A stretch of DNA of 64,000 nt. Source: Lachnospiraceae bacterium (GTDB lineage Bacteria; Bacillota; Clostridia; Lachnospirales; Lachnospiraceae). Position 1 is the stretch's first letter. Each line of letters opens with the position of its first letter. The notes below the pieces were generated by a model. That model was not told the origin of the DNA and did not search any database. It saw only the letters and a program-made list of their open reading frames with translations. A program made the position numbers and the translations under genes. Shown here in pieces: positions 6,864 through 15,134 of this stretch. Location: the NCBI GenBank assembly GCA_009911035.1, contig QXWO01000030.1, positions 1-64,000 on the forward strand. Direction: 5' to 3'.

Positions 6864-8615
6864 ATGAGCAGTAGCAGTTTAGCAGAATTATTTGGAATCA
6901 GCAGTGAGGATGTGGCTAACAAGAAGAAAGGTGCAAAAGGAAAGGGCAGCGGAAAAACAGCGAAGAAGGAAAAAAAGCCCGTAAAGCAGGGTGGACGCTA
7001 TCAGTTACCCGTGCGGATCAGAAGCGGATATATCCAGTGTACGCTTACGAATGAGCAGTTTGGAGGAGTGACTCTGGGCGAAAACGAAATAAAGACAGAG
7101 CTTCGTAAGCTGTATCCTGAATTGAGCGGTATTCAGTTCAGTCTTGTAAAGTTCAGCAATGAATTTACGAGGCTGCATGAAACAATGGAAAAGCTTGCGG
7201 AAAATACAGACGCGGATGATGAGAAAGACCGAACTGAAGAAGAACCGTTAGACATTGCGGAAGCTGCGTCTGAAGAAGATTATGGGAATGAAGATGAGGG
7301 CGAGGAGCAGGATGAAGAACTGGATGCTGAGGAAGAAGCTGCGGAGACAGGCGGTGGATCTGATGACGGACAAACAGATGAAAAAACCAGTCAGAGCGGA
7401 GGGTGCTGGGTCAAGCTGGATATCCAGTATCAGGAAGTAAAAAAGGATCAGACCATCGCATTTCCGTTAACTGTTAAAGTCGGGAAATATGAACTGGAAA
7501 TAAAGGAAAAGGCTTCGCTTGAAGAAATTCGCGAGGCCTGGGTGAAAGAGTATCCTGAATATGCGGGTTGTCATTTCTGTTATGATGAGAGAAACAGCCT
7601 GCTGTTCCCATATATGTTAGGCGGTACCGAAATCAAGGGTAAGAAGTACAGCCTGCCTATCCAAATAGGATATCTGGATCAAAAGGAAACGTATACTGGC
7701 GTGGATTTTGGAAATGCGGAAAAAGAACAGGTGACTTTAGAGGAAATCCGTAAAACTTATGGGAAAAAGCATCCTGAGTACGAAAACGGAATGTTCGTTT
7801 ATAATGCAGAAATTAACCTGCTGTTCCCAGTATTGGAGTTTAAAAAGGAGATGGACAACGAACGGATTGGCCTGCCTATTCTTGTACGTGGATCCGGCTT
7901 TACAATGATGGTTGAGAAAGAAGACCTGAAAAACGCAGAGTCGGCTACGCTGCAAGAAATCCGTACAGTGATAGAGCGCATTTATCCGGAATTTTCAAAA
8001 GAGCGTACAGAAATGCATTATGACGAAAGGGGATTTGTTATTCCAGTACTCAAAGGCTCCCGGAAAGGCGTTCAGATAATGAATGTGCGCAAGAATCAGG
8101 GGTTTTTTATTGTAACGGGGCGTGATGGTTCTGTTTACAGAATTGAGCAGATGCCGTATGGATGTTTTGACTGCAGGGAAGACGGTTCCGATGTGGATTT
8201 CAGGATGACGGAAAAAAAGATTCCTTATGGGATTTTGATGGATGTTGTTGCCTTTTTTAAGAGAAATCCGCGCAAGGAAGCTGCCGTGCAGATTTTTTAT
8301 AACTTGGAAACGGAAAAGTATGAAATATATTATCCGGAACAGCAAGTGACGTCTGCAAGTGTTGTTTTTACGCGCAACCACGATATGGAAAATGACAAAG
8401 TATTGGTTATGGATATACATAGTCATGGAAGCATGAATGCCTTTTTTTCGTCCATAGATGATAATGACGAGAAAGGCACGCGCCTGTTTATGGTATTTGG
8501 CAACCTTGACAAGAAAGAAATTACCCATAAGCTGCGTGCCGGCATTGCCGGAAATTACAAAATGCTGAAGCTGAGTGATGTTTTTGAAATGGAGGATAAG
8601 ACAAATGAAAAGTGA
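6864..8615 (+). CDS. Tetra-ubiquitin-like repeat protein fused to JAMM peptidase
   Basis: 583 aa; start ATG 6864 chosen for spacing from AAAGGAGG (6858 is too close). Order: Lys-rich N-terminus; ubiquitin-like repeat 1 (about 40-105); a long Asp/Glu linker (about 110-170); repeats 2, 3 and 4 (about 180-395), each with an LPI/L-type strand, an LEEIR helix, a YPEY/F turn and a final LLFPVL-type strand, as in PRTRC protein C; then a JAB/MPN domain (about 405-575). The JAMM zinc site is complete: E472, H519-S-H521, S529, D532 in HSHGSMNAFFSSIDD. JAMM enzymes cut ubiquitin-like tails. No terminal di-glycine follows any repeat. Fusion of several beta-grasp units to their own protease is unusual. 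Confidence 0.75.
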   Translation: MSSSSLAELFGISSEDVANKKKGAKGKGSGKTAKKEKKPVKQGGRYQLPVRIRSGYIQCTLTNEQFGGVTLGENEIKTELRKLYPELSGIQFSLVKFSNEFTRLHETMEKLAENTDADDEKDRTEEEPLDIAEAASEEDYGNEDEGEEQDEELDAEEEAAETGGGSDDGQTDEKTSQSGGCWVKLDIQYQEVKKDQTIAFPLTVKVGKYELEIKEKASLEEIREAWVKEYPEYAGCHFCYDERNSLLFPYMLGGTEIKGKKYSLPIQIGYLDQKETYTGVDFGNAEKEQVTLEEIRKTYGKKHPEYENGMFVYNAEINLLFPVLEFKKEMDNERIGLPILVRGSGFTMMVEKEDLKNAESATLQEIRTVIERIYPEFSKERTEMHYDERGFVIPVLKGSRKGVQIMNVRKNQGFFIVTGRDGSVYRIEQMPYGCFDCREDGSDVDFRMTEKKIPYGILMDVVAFFKRNPRKEAAVQIFYNLETEKYEIYYPEQQVTSASVVFTRNHDMENDKVLVMDIHSHGSMNAFFSSIDDNDEKGTRLFMVFGNLDKKEITHKLRAGIAGNYKMLKLSDVFEMEDKTNEK

Positions 8616-9312
8616 TATTGTCATTGTTGGATGTGGCGGCACGGGAAGCCATTATATCAAGGAACTTGGAAGATATCTTTATGGAAACAGGTGCCTGCGG
8701 AACGATGAAATACGTATAGTCCTGGTTGACGGTGATCAGGTTGAGGACAAAAATCTGGTAAGGCAGGCTTTTTTGCCGCAGGATATAGGGTATAATAAGG
8801 CGCAGGTCATGGCTGAGATGCTTTCTCAGGCGTATGGTCTTTCCGTGGATTACTATGACGGTTATATTGACTGCGAAAAGGACATAGAAAAGCTTGTGAG
8901 GGACAACTCGCTTGTTTTTCTGGTGGGGTGTGTCGATAACCACCAGTGCAGGCAGAGCATGCACAGTTTTTATATGAACAGGGAACATTGTATCTACATG
9001 GATAGTGCAAATGAATATCAGTCGGGAGAAATCGTTATTGGATCGCGGATAGGTGGGATGGAAATGTACCCTGACAGGGCAAGTTATTTTCCTGATGTGC
9101 TGCAGGAGGGGGCTGTAAAAAGGAGCGAGGAGAGCTGTGAGGTCTTGAACCAGGCAGAACCGCAGCATCTCTTAACAAACCAGTTCGCAGCATTAATCCT
9201 GCTGGCTAATACGATAAAGTTTCTTTCGGATGACTGGCCAGGCGGAATTGTTTTCTTTGATGCGTTCAAGTGCTATTCAATGGATCGGACGCCGAGGGAG
9301 GAGGCATCATGA
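8605..9312 (+). CDS. ThiF/E1-like adenylating enzyme
   Basis: 235 aa, ATG 8605, 11 bp inside the upstream gene and behind GGAGGAT. It has the E1/ThiF Rossmann fold: GCGGTGS (9-15), VDGD (41-44) binding ATP, then N50, R53 and Q54 (NLVRQ) and K65 (YNKAQ), the usual adenylation residues. A later VGCVDNHQCRQSM segment matches the crossover region. No obvious E1 catalytic-cysteine domain is present, as in other compact ThiF proteins. It probably adenylates the C-terminus of a ubiquitin-like partner; the neighbouring repeat-JAMM fusion is the obvious candidate. It corresponds to the ThiF member of PRTRC cassettes. Confidence 0.8.
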   Translation: MKSDIVIVGCGGTGSHYIKELGRYLYGNRCLRNDEIRIVLVDGDQVEDKNLVRQAFLPQDIGYNKAQVMAEMLSQAYGLSVDYYDGYIDCEKDIEKLVRDNSLVFLVGCVDNHQCRQSMHSFYMNREHCIYMDSANEYQSGEIVIGSRIGGMEMYPDRASYFPDVLQEGAVKRSEESCEVLNQAEPQHLLTNQFAALILLANTIKFLSDDWPGGIVFFDAFKCYSMDRTPREEAS

Positions 9313-10100
9313 ACTTGGAAGATATTCTTGCCATTGATACGACTCCGATTGATGAAGGAATGGTATATGATATAAGTAAGATATGGGTTTCCACCTATGT
9401 ATCATCGCATCTGTCAGTTGAAAAATGGGTACGTTTTCTTCTGCTTTACCGGTATATTGAAAAATTTATTGCGGATATGAATATAGCTGTCTCTTTGCCG
9501 GTTGTTAATTACTGTTTGTCAGGAAAGGATAAAAGCGTGAATATCGAGAACTATATCATGCAGTGGTATTCAGGAGAGTTTGCCGGAAAAATTTTTACGC
9601 AGGTAATGACGGAATGCAACTGGCAGTACAGAATTATGGTATACAAGGAGAAGGTTCTGACACGGCTGCCGGATACGGAGCCGTGCCAACTGGGAGAGTG
9701 GAAAAGCGCGGCAAAGCTGGTTAGAAAAATGAAAAAAATCCTAAAACCAAATCGCAGCAATGCAAAATACTATATTTTTTGGAATTATAATTTAGGATGG
9801 TATCTGCAGTTCAGGAAACAAAACTACCGGAAAGTCAAGCTGGCTTTTTCGGAAGGGGATAAAAAAATTGAAGAACTGCTGAAGGAAATCTGTAGACCGT
9901 TATGTATAAAATTCGAGGAAGATTTTTGCATGCTTGATGCAGGCAAGTATTTACTGGGCCTGTTTGAAGGTTGGAATGGTGATGGCGCTGTGAACTTTCG
10001 GATGATGAATAGTTTGTTTTTCATCAGGATTGCAGTGCTGGATAAACTGCTGGAGTATGCAATGGAATTATTTAAAATGAACAAGGAGGACAAAATGTGA
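9309..10100 (+). CDS. Unknown protein, first of two tandem paralogs
   Basis: 263 aa from ATG 9309, which overlaps the upstream stop (ATGA) and has GAGGGAGGAGG before it. The N-terminus MNLEDILAIDTTPIDEG matches the start of the next protein (TLEDILKIDTCPFDD), and the C-termini share a D-LLxxAxxL/K helix, so the pair are diverged tandem duplicates. Mostly helical, Trp/Tyr-rich, no membrane segment or known motif. Likely a cytosolic accessory of the ubiquitin-like cassette by position only. Confidence 0.65.
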   Translation: MNLEDILAIDTTPIDEGMVYDISKIWVSTYVSSHLSVEKWVRFLLLYRYIEKFIADMNIAVSLPVVNYCLSGKDKSVNIENYIMQWYSGEFAGKIFTQVMTECNWQYRIMVYKEKVLTRLPDTEPCQLGEWKSAAKLVRKMKKILKPNRSNAKYYIFWNYNLGWYLQFRKQNYRKVKLAFSEGDKKIEELLKEICRPLCIKFEEDFCMLDAGKYLLGLFEGWNGDGAVNFRMMNSLFFIRIAVLDKLLEYAMELFKMNKEDKM

Positions 10101-10927
10101 CGTTGGAAGATATTTTGAAAATAGATACCTGTCCGTTTGATGATACTGTGCTCGATGAGTACATAACGGGTAATTATCATGCTTCGTCCCCGCTCCGGGC
10201 TAACCTGTGCAATCTGATTTTACGGTACTTGAACCTTTTTTGGGAAAAGTATCAGCCGGAGCTTGTTAGAACGTATGATCCCACAAGGTTAGTAGGTGCA
10301 GATGACGAGGCACAAGAGGATTATTGTTTTTGGGACGAGGAGATGTCGGATATTATGCATACGGCTGTCAACGTTAACGGATGGAAATGTATGTGTTTTC
10401 GACATGAATGTGGGGACATTGAGGTTTCTGGTGATTCCGGGGGCAGTGAAGATTCGGAAGAGGAGCGGTTTCATAAGGCGTATATGGAATTTCTGGATGA
10501 ATGCGGCGTGGAAGGTTTTGCGAGAAAATTCTTTGAGAATGAGGAGAAATTAGTGAATGAGGCGGTACGTTATACGGATTACTTTAATCTTGGCATTTTA
10601 TTAAATGAGAAACTGATTACATATAATGCGCTTAAGAAACAGGATGCAGATCTGATACAGACGGTGTGCAAGGAAGAAGATCTTCATATAAGCAGGTTGG
10701 AGCATGATATCTGGATGCCGTTTTGGGTCTGCTTTGCTGAAGAGAAAAAGGAATGTGATGGAGAGGAGTACGGTGTTTTTTTGCTTGGCTGTGATGGTTA
10801 CAATTATTATAGTTTTGACAATTTTGATCCTAACTGGGTATGCAAGACGTTTGTTATGGATCAGCTTCTTGATATTGCATTAAAGAAACTGGAGGCTTAT
10901 ACTGACGCCCTAAAAAAGGTGGCGTAG
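10097..10927 (+). CDS. Unknown protein, second tandem paralog
   Basis: 276 aa with a GTG start at 10097 overlapping the previous stop; ACAAGGAGG lies upstream. It shares the N-terminal motif and overall plan with the preceding protein but has an acidic insertion (SGDSGGSEDSEEERF, about residues 113-127). The C-terminal half is Tyr/Trp-rich (DGYNYYSFDNFDPNW). No known domain was recognised. A terminator hairpin follows directly at 10934, before the helicase gene. Confidence 0.65.
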   Translation: MTLEDILKIDTCPFDDTVLDEYITGNYHASSPLRANLCNLILRYLNLFWEKYQPELVRTYDPTRLVGADDEAQEDYCFWDEEMSDIMHTAVNVNGWKCMCFRHECGDIEVSGDSGGSEDSEEERFHKAYMEFLDECGVEGFARKFFENEEKLVNEAVRYTDYFNLGILLNEKLITYNALKKQDADLIQTVCKEEDLHISRLEHDIWMPFWVCFAEEKKECDGEEYGVFLLGCDGYNYYSFDNFDPNWVCKTFVMDQLLDIALKKLEAYTDALKKVA

Positions 10928-10933
10928 ATTTTA

Positions 10934-10962
10934 GGGGCGGCGGAAAGCTGCCCCGTTTTTTT
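10934..10962 (+). terminator. Intra-operon intrinsic terminator
   Basis: Stem GGGGCGGC / GCTGCCCC (8 bp, one G-T pair) with loop GGAAA and T7. It lies between two co-directional genes and directly abuts the TAAGGAGG site of the helicase gene. Unless overridden it should sharply lower expression of the downstream genes. Confidence 0.75.
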
Positions 10963-10976
10963 ATAAGGAGGAAAAA

Positions 10977-13646
10977 GTGGAACATATAAGGAGTAAGGAT
11001 TTGATTGCAGGATTGGAATGCGGCAGAAAATATAAACTGCAAAAACTTTCACTGAAAGACCATAATGCAAGGAATCTATGTTTTAGTGAGGCAATCAGGA
11101 GGATGTCTGCGGGAATTGCCATGGGAAAGGAAAGAGATACCATCATAGAAGAGCTGCAGATGTATATGGAGGAGGCGTATCAGGAAGACTGGTTCGCCCT
11201 CTGCTGGCAGCGTAAAAGGGTGATTGCACATGAAATTGCGCTGTTTGACCGGTTCTTAAAGAATTTCCCAATCCCATCGTTGGCAAGAATATCAGTAAAT
11301 ACAATGGTATCTTTGGAGATGCCGCTGTGCCACGGTGAAATAGACGTAACTGGCATTTCAGGAACGGCAGACCTGCTGTTTGAACAGTCTGATGGAAGTA
11401 TTGTTGGCGTCATTTTATGCAGGAACTTTTGTAAGCCGTATTCATATAGGGCGAGGAAGCTGCAGCATAAAGTGGAGAACAGTCTGGAAATGCTGGTTCT
11501 GATGGAAGGGCTTAGTAAAAAGTATCCCCAAAAGGAGATCAGGGTAATGATGGTAAGGCTTGCATCTTCCGCTGACAAACCGGACCGGCTTGCAAGGTTC
11601 GAGGAAAAGAAAGGTGATAATATCATTCAGATTTCAAGCGGGGAGTATATTGAGCGGCATCCGGAAGGGGTATGGGAGCATATACAGCATATTATCGGAC
11701 AGGCAGAGGAGTGTTCCTGTGACGGTTGCTTTTTTGAAAATATTTGCAAACCGCCGAATATTGTTCTTTTAAAGCAGGCGGAAGAAGCACATACAAAGAA
11801 AAAGGAGATTTCTTTTTCCAAAGAACAGGAAAATGTAATAAACCATGTAAAGGGTCCCCTTCGTGTGTGCGCAGGTCCCGGCAGTGGTAAAACGGCTGTC
11901 CTGGTAGAACGGATACGAAAGCTGGCGGAGTCAGGAGTTCCGGCAGAAAAGATCCTTGCGATTACCTTTACCAAGAAAGCGGCGCAGGAAATGCAGGAGA
12001 GAGTGCAGGTGGGGCAGGGCGTCAATATTTATACACTCCATGCGCTGGCATTTGGGATTCTCACCCAGAATGAGTTCCTGACAGGTCCGGTACGTCTTGC
12101 AGGGCTTGTGGACTGTAAGAACCTGTTGATGAAAGTCCTTAACCATGCGCCCTTGATTTCCGGGGTCAGCTATGAGGGGCTTACCATGCGCTACGGTCTG
12201 ATAGCAACGCTGTTGAAAGATTTTGAATTTATTAACAAGCATGGGATAGAGGCATTTTCTAACGCATATAGCAAAAAAGACGTGGAAGGAATCATAGGAG
12301 TCAAGAAGCTGTATGATGCAGCCTTTAAAGAAATGGGATACATTACCTTTGACGATCAGGTTGGTATGGCGGTAGAACTGTTGAAAAACAATCAGGGTAT
12401 TTTGGAAACGGTGCAGAATCAGTATGACTATATCATGGTGGACGAAGTGCAGGATCTCGATGATGCCCAGGCGGAGTTTGTCAGGCTGCTGGTGAAGGAA
12501 CCGGAAAATAATCTGATGATTTGTGGTGATGCGGATCAGTCGATATATGCCTTTCGGGGCGGAAGCAACCGATTTATGCTGGATTTCCCAGACATATTTC
12601 CTGAAACGAAAGATATTCTGCTTTCCAGGAATTACCGCTCTTCAGAAGAAATTGTAACAATGGCGTCAGGTCTGATAGAAAAGAATCGGGAGCGGGTGCC
12701 AATGCAGCTGGCAGCGTCTTTTTCCACGGGAATACAGGCTATACACATACCCAATTTTAATGATTGCAGGTTTGGGGCGCTGATTAAGGAAATACATGGA
12801 AAAGGATATGCGTATTCGGATATTGCAGTAATTGCCCGGACAAATAAGGAGCTGAATAACCTGTGTAAGATTGTAGATAAAGATGCAGTCCTGACCGGTG
12901 TAGCGGTGCCGCTTGAACGGCCGAAGTTCTACCTGCGTGAAGACTGCGTTTTTCAGATGCTTTTGGACTTGTTGGAGCTTGCGGTCAAGGGGATGCATCA
13001 GGATAAGGCATTGTTCCGGCTTTTAAGTATCATGGGCTGTACAGTGGAAAAGGCAGACAGGAAGCTCAGTATCTATGAGGACCATGTAAATGAGGGATTG
13101 ATATATGATTTCTATGGGGAAGAATCCAGCAGATATTTTCTGGAACCGTTGGAACCGCTGAAAAAAGCATATGGTTCTATTTATCGTGCCATGCAGGTGT
13201 TGAAAAAGCCATTAAAGCAGGCGTTGTCGGAATTGGGATTGTTTTTCTTTCCAACGGGAGTCTGCACGAAGGAGGTGCTTGAGAAGATAGAGGACATAAT
13301 GTATGAGAAGAAGATTAAGCATTACAAACAGCTCTATGAGATTATGTCAGCAATGAAGGTCTTTGAAGACGACACGAGAATTTATTACAGCACGGGAGAG
13401 CGTTCCCAGGTCCGCATGTTAACTGCCCATGACGCGAAAGGAAAAGAGTTTCCTGCGGTTATTATCTATGGGGTAGACAATTTTGAATGCGGCGATGTGG
13501 AAGAGGATCGCAGGCTTTTATATGTGGCAGTAACCAGGGCGAAAAGGGTATTGTTTATTCTGGAGGACTATCCGGGGAAAAGCAATTTCCTTAAGGATAT
13601 TGAGAAATATATTTCTGTAAATAGGAGAGCGCGGTATGAAAAATGA
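10977..13646 (+). CDS. Cas4-like Fe-S nuclease fused to UvrD-type helicase
   Basis: 889 aa, GTG start at 10977 after AAGGAGG. N-terminal domain (1-260): C15 (LECGRKY), a PD-(D/E)xK-type core (GTADLLFE then GVILCR) and C248-x2-C251-x5-C257, the four-cysteine pattern of Cas4/AddB-type [4Fe-4S] nucleases. The SF1A helicase follows: Walker A GPGSGKT (about 299-305), TFTKKAAQEM, DEVQDLDD, GDADQSIYAFRGG, SRNYRSSEE, LTAHDAKGKEF and VAVTRAKR. It should unwind and resect DNA, AddAB-like in a single chain. The core lysine of the nuclease motif appears as Arg in LCR, so nuclease activity is uncertain. It overlaps the next gene by 11 bp. Confidence 0.85.
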   Translation: MEHIRSKDLIAGLECGRKYKLQKLSLKDHNARNLCFSEAIRRMSAGIAMGKERDTIIEELQMYMEEAYQEDWFALCWQRKRVIAHEIALFDRFLKNFPIPSLARISVNTMVSLEMPLCHGEIDVTGISGTADLLFEQSDGSIVGVILCRNFCKPYSYRARKLQHKVENSLEMLVLMEGLSKKYPQKEIRVMMVRLASSADKPDRLARFEEKKGDNIIQISSGEYIERHPEGVWEHIQHIIGQAEECSCDGCFFENICKPPNIVLLKQAEEAHTKKKEISFSKEQENVINHVKGPLRVCAGPGSGKTAVLVERIRKLAESGVPAEKILAITFTKKAAQEMQERVQVGQGVNIYTLHALAFGILTQNEFLTGPVRLAGLVDCKNLLMKVLNHAPLISGVSYEGLTMRYGLIATLLKDFEFINKHGIEAFSNAYSKKDVEGIIGVKKLYDAAFKEMGYITFDDQVGMAVELLKNNQGILETVQNQYDYIMVDEVQDLDDAQAEFVRLLVKEPENNLMICGDADQSIYAFRGGSNRFMLDFPDIFPETKDILLSRNYRSSEEIVTMASGLIEKNRERVPMQLAASFSTGIQAIHIPNFNDCRFGALIKEIHGKGYAYSDIAVIARTNKELNNLCKIVDKDAVLTGVAVPLERPKFYLREDCVFQMLLDLLELAVKGMHQDKALFRLLSIMGCTVEKADRKLSIYEDHVNEGLIYDFYGEESSRYFLEPLEPLKKAYGSIYRAMQVLKKPLKQALSELGLFFFPTGVCTKEVLEKIEDIMYEKKIKHYKQLYEIMSAMKVFEDDTRIYYSTGERSQVRMLTAHDAKGKEFPAVIIYGVDNFECGDVEEDRRLLYVAVTRAKRVLFILEDYPGKSNFLKDIEKYISVNRRARYEK

Positions 13647-14529
13647 ATTGATTTTTGGAAATGAGCCTTATCTGCTCCATGCATATAGGGCAGAGGCAGT
13701 CAAGGGGATTGTGATGCCTGAATTCAATCTCATGGAAACGGAGCAGTTCACGCAGACGGAGAGAGATTTTGCAAAGCAGATGCCGTTTATGGGAAACCGC
13801 AGGGTTCTGATTGTGTCTATGGAAAAACTGGCGGCAAATGAGTTTTTGGAAAAATACCTGAAAGAGCCGGCGCCCAAGACAGATATATATATATTTGCCG
13901 GAGAGATAGACAAAAGGCTTTCACTGTATAAGAAATTCCCTAAAGAAAGCGTAAAGCAGCTGGATAAGGATATGGGTATGCTGCAAAAATGGATTTTAGG
14001 ATACATAAAAAGGCAGAATTGCAAAATTACCAAAGGAGCATACGAGGAATTCCTTATGCGCATTAATTATGAAATGGAGGATGTAAACTTATATCATGTA
14101 AAATCAGCGCTGAACCGACTGTGTACAACACAGGATGAAATAACGACGGAACTAGTGCAGCGGCTGGTGCAGGTAAATGAACGGGAGGATGTTTTCAAGC
14201 TGATATGCCTGATAGACAAAGGCAGGACTACAGATTTATTTCATCAGGCGGACTTGATAATCCAGAATGGCGGACAGAACGTGATAGGTACGCTTTCTCT
14301 CCTTTTAAGGAGCTATCGTATTCTGTATAAGGTTAATGTGTGCGGCTGTTCCTTACAGGAAGTAGGTGTTCATCAGAGGACATATATTCCCAAGATGACG
14401 CTGGATCAGGCTGACGAGGGGATTGACATTATTCAAAAGGCAGTGAATGGAATAAAAAGCGGACGGTATGCCCAGGATTTTGCTTTCCGCTTGTGTTTAT
14501 CGCAGTTATGTCAATTAAAAAAGCAATAA
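13636..14529 (+). CDS. DNA polymerase III delta-like (HolA-like) protein
   Basis: 297 aa. The N-terminus (ELIFGNEPYLLHAYRAEAVK) matches the opening of the clamp-loader delta subunit, and the order of segments (FMGNRRVLIVSMEKL, a three-helix lid region, and a C-terminal collar with QNVIGTLSLLLRSYRILYKV) follows HolA. HolA opens the beta clamp to load it on DNA. A second HolA on a mobile element suggests it recruits the host replisome to the element. The family call is good from the domain plan; whether it works with host clamp-loader subunits is unknown. It is the last gene of the operon. Confidence 0.7.
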   Translation: MKNELIFGNEPYLLHAYRAEAVKGIVMPEFNLMETEQFTQTERDFAKQMPFMGNRRVLIVSMEKLAANEFLEKYLKEPAPKTDIYIFAGEIDKRLSLYKKFPKESVKQLDKDMGMLQKWILGYIKRQNCKITKGAYEEFLMRINYEMEDVNLYHVKSALNRLCTTQDEITTELVQRLVQVNEREDVFKLICLIDKGRTTDLFHQADLIIQNGGQNVIGTLSLLLRSYRILYKVNVCGCSLQEVGVHQRTYIPKMTLDQADEGIDIIQKAVNGIKSGRYAQDFAFRLCLSQLCQLKKQ

Positions 14530-14549
14530 AATTATTTTATGATAAGAGT

Positions 14550-14592
14550 TCTGCATTTCGTACTATGAGAAGTGTAGAACTCTTTTTTTATT
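14550..14592 (+). terminator. Terminator between converging genes
   Basis: Stem AGAGTTCTGCA / TGTAGAACTCT (11 bp with one G-T pair) followed by T8 on the plus strand. It closes the 3684-14529 operon and lies against the stop of the converging gene at 14601. Confidence 0.8.
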
Positions 14593-14600
14593 GCAAAATA

Positions 14601-14987
14601 TCAGTCGGGTAGTGGGGTTTCGTATTCCTTGCATACTTTTTCCAATTCATGGAAGGTATTGGCTCCGAGGTTGCGGAACTGCATAATTTCTCTAAGACTG
14701 TACTTTGCCAGCCTTGATAAGTAATATACATCATAATTCGCCAGGATATGCAGTAATCTTTTGGTCATTGGAATGTCAAAAATGAAAATCTCGCCATCAG
14801 GGTGGCGCAGGCATCCGAGAGGCATTAACTCATATACTATTTTTTCAAGATCGTAAGGCAGGAGGTTCTGTTCCAAAGAAGAAAAGGAAATCGTGTCAAC
14901 TGCTGAGATATCCGTAATGCCGATATTTTTTAAGAATTTCTTTGTATTTTTGGAAATTGGATTATTTTGAATTGCAATCATGTTCAT
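14601..14987 (-). CDS. Small protein with RNA-polymerase alpha-CTD-like helices
   Basis: 128 aa. The open frame extends to 15215, but a good minus promoter (TTGACT 15071-15066, TAAAAT 15048-15043) places the transcript start near 15035, so ATG 14987 behind TTGAGGAT is the sensible start. The C-terminus (LSRLAKYSLREIMQFRNLGA, NTFHELEKVCKEYE) strongly resembles the helix-hairpin-helix of the RNA polymerase alpha-subunit C-terminal domain, and an earlier helix pair near residues 20-45 looks like a weaker copy. Alpha-CTD contacts DNA and activators, so a transcription role is possible. It is divergent from the 15470 operon, which it may regulate. Confidence 0.6.
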   Translation of the reverse strand: MNMIAIQNNPISKNTKKFLKNIGITDISAVDTISFSSLEQNLLPYDLEKIVYELMPLGCLRHPDGEIFIFDIPMTKRLLHILANYDVYYLSRLAKYSLREIMQFRNLGANTFHELEKVCKEYETPLPD

Positions 14988-15042
14988 AAATATTATATCC
15001 TCAATTTTTATAGGTTGCGTGGCAAAGGATGGAAGTATTCTA

Positions 15043-15071
15043 ATTTTAAGAGAAATAAATGTTAAAGTCAA
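15043..15071 (-). promoter_or_regulatory. Sigma-A promoter for the alpha-CTD-like gene
   Basis: Minus strand -35 TTGACT (15071-15066), 17 bp, -10 TAAAAT (15048-15043). The two divergent -35 elements are separated by 35 bp. Confidence 0.65.
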
Positions 15072-15106
15072 GGGGCGCAGGGGACGGATTGGAAATTTGA
15101 CAATTA

Positions 15107-15134
15107 TTGACAAAATCGGAAAGAGTATTATAAT
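15107..15134 (+). promoter_or_regulatory. Strong sigma-A promoter of the 15470 operon
   Basis: -35 TTGACA (15107-15112), 16 bp, -10 TATAAT (15129-15134), both at consensus. It drives a leader of about 330 nt before the first gene. Confidence 0.75.

Noticed and set aside
7995-9168. Two 215-codon minus-strand frames opposite the JAMM and ThiF genes
   Set aside because: Antisense shadows: no ribosome site, and the plus strand carries complete catalytic motifs.
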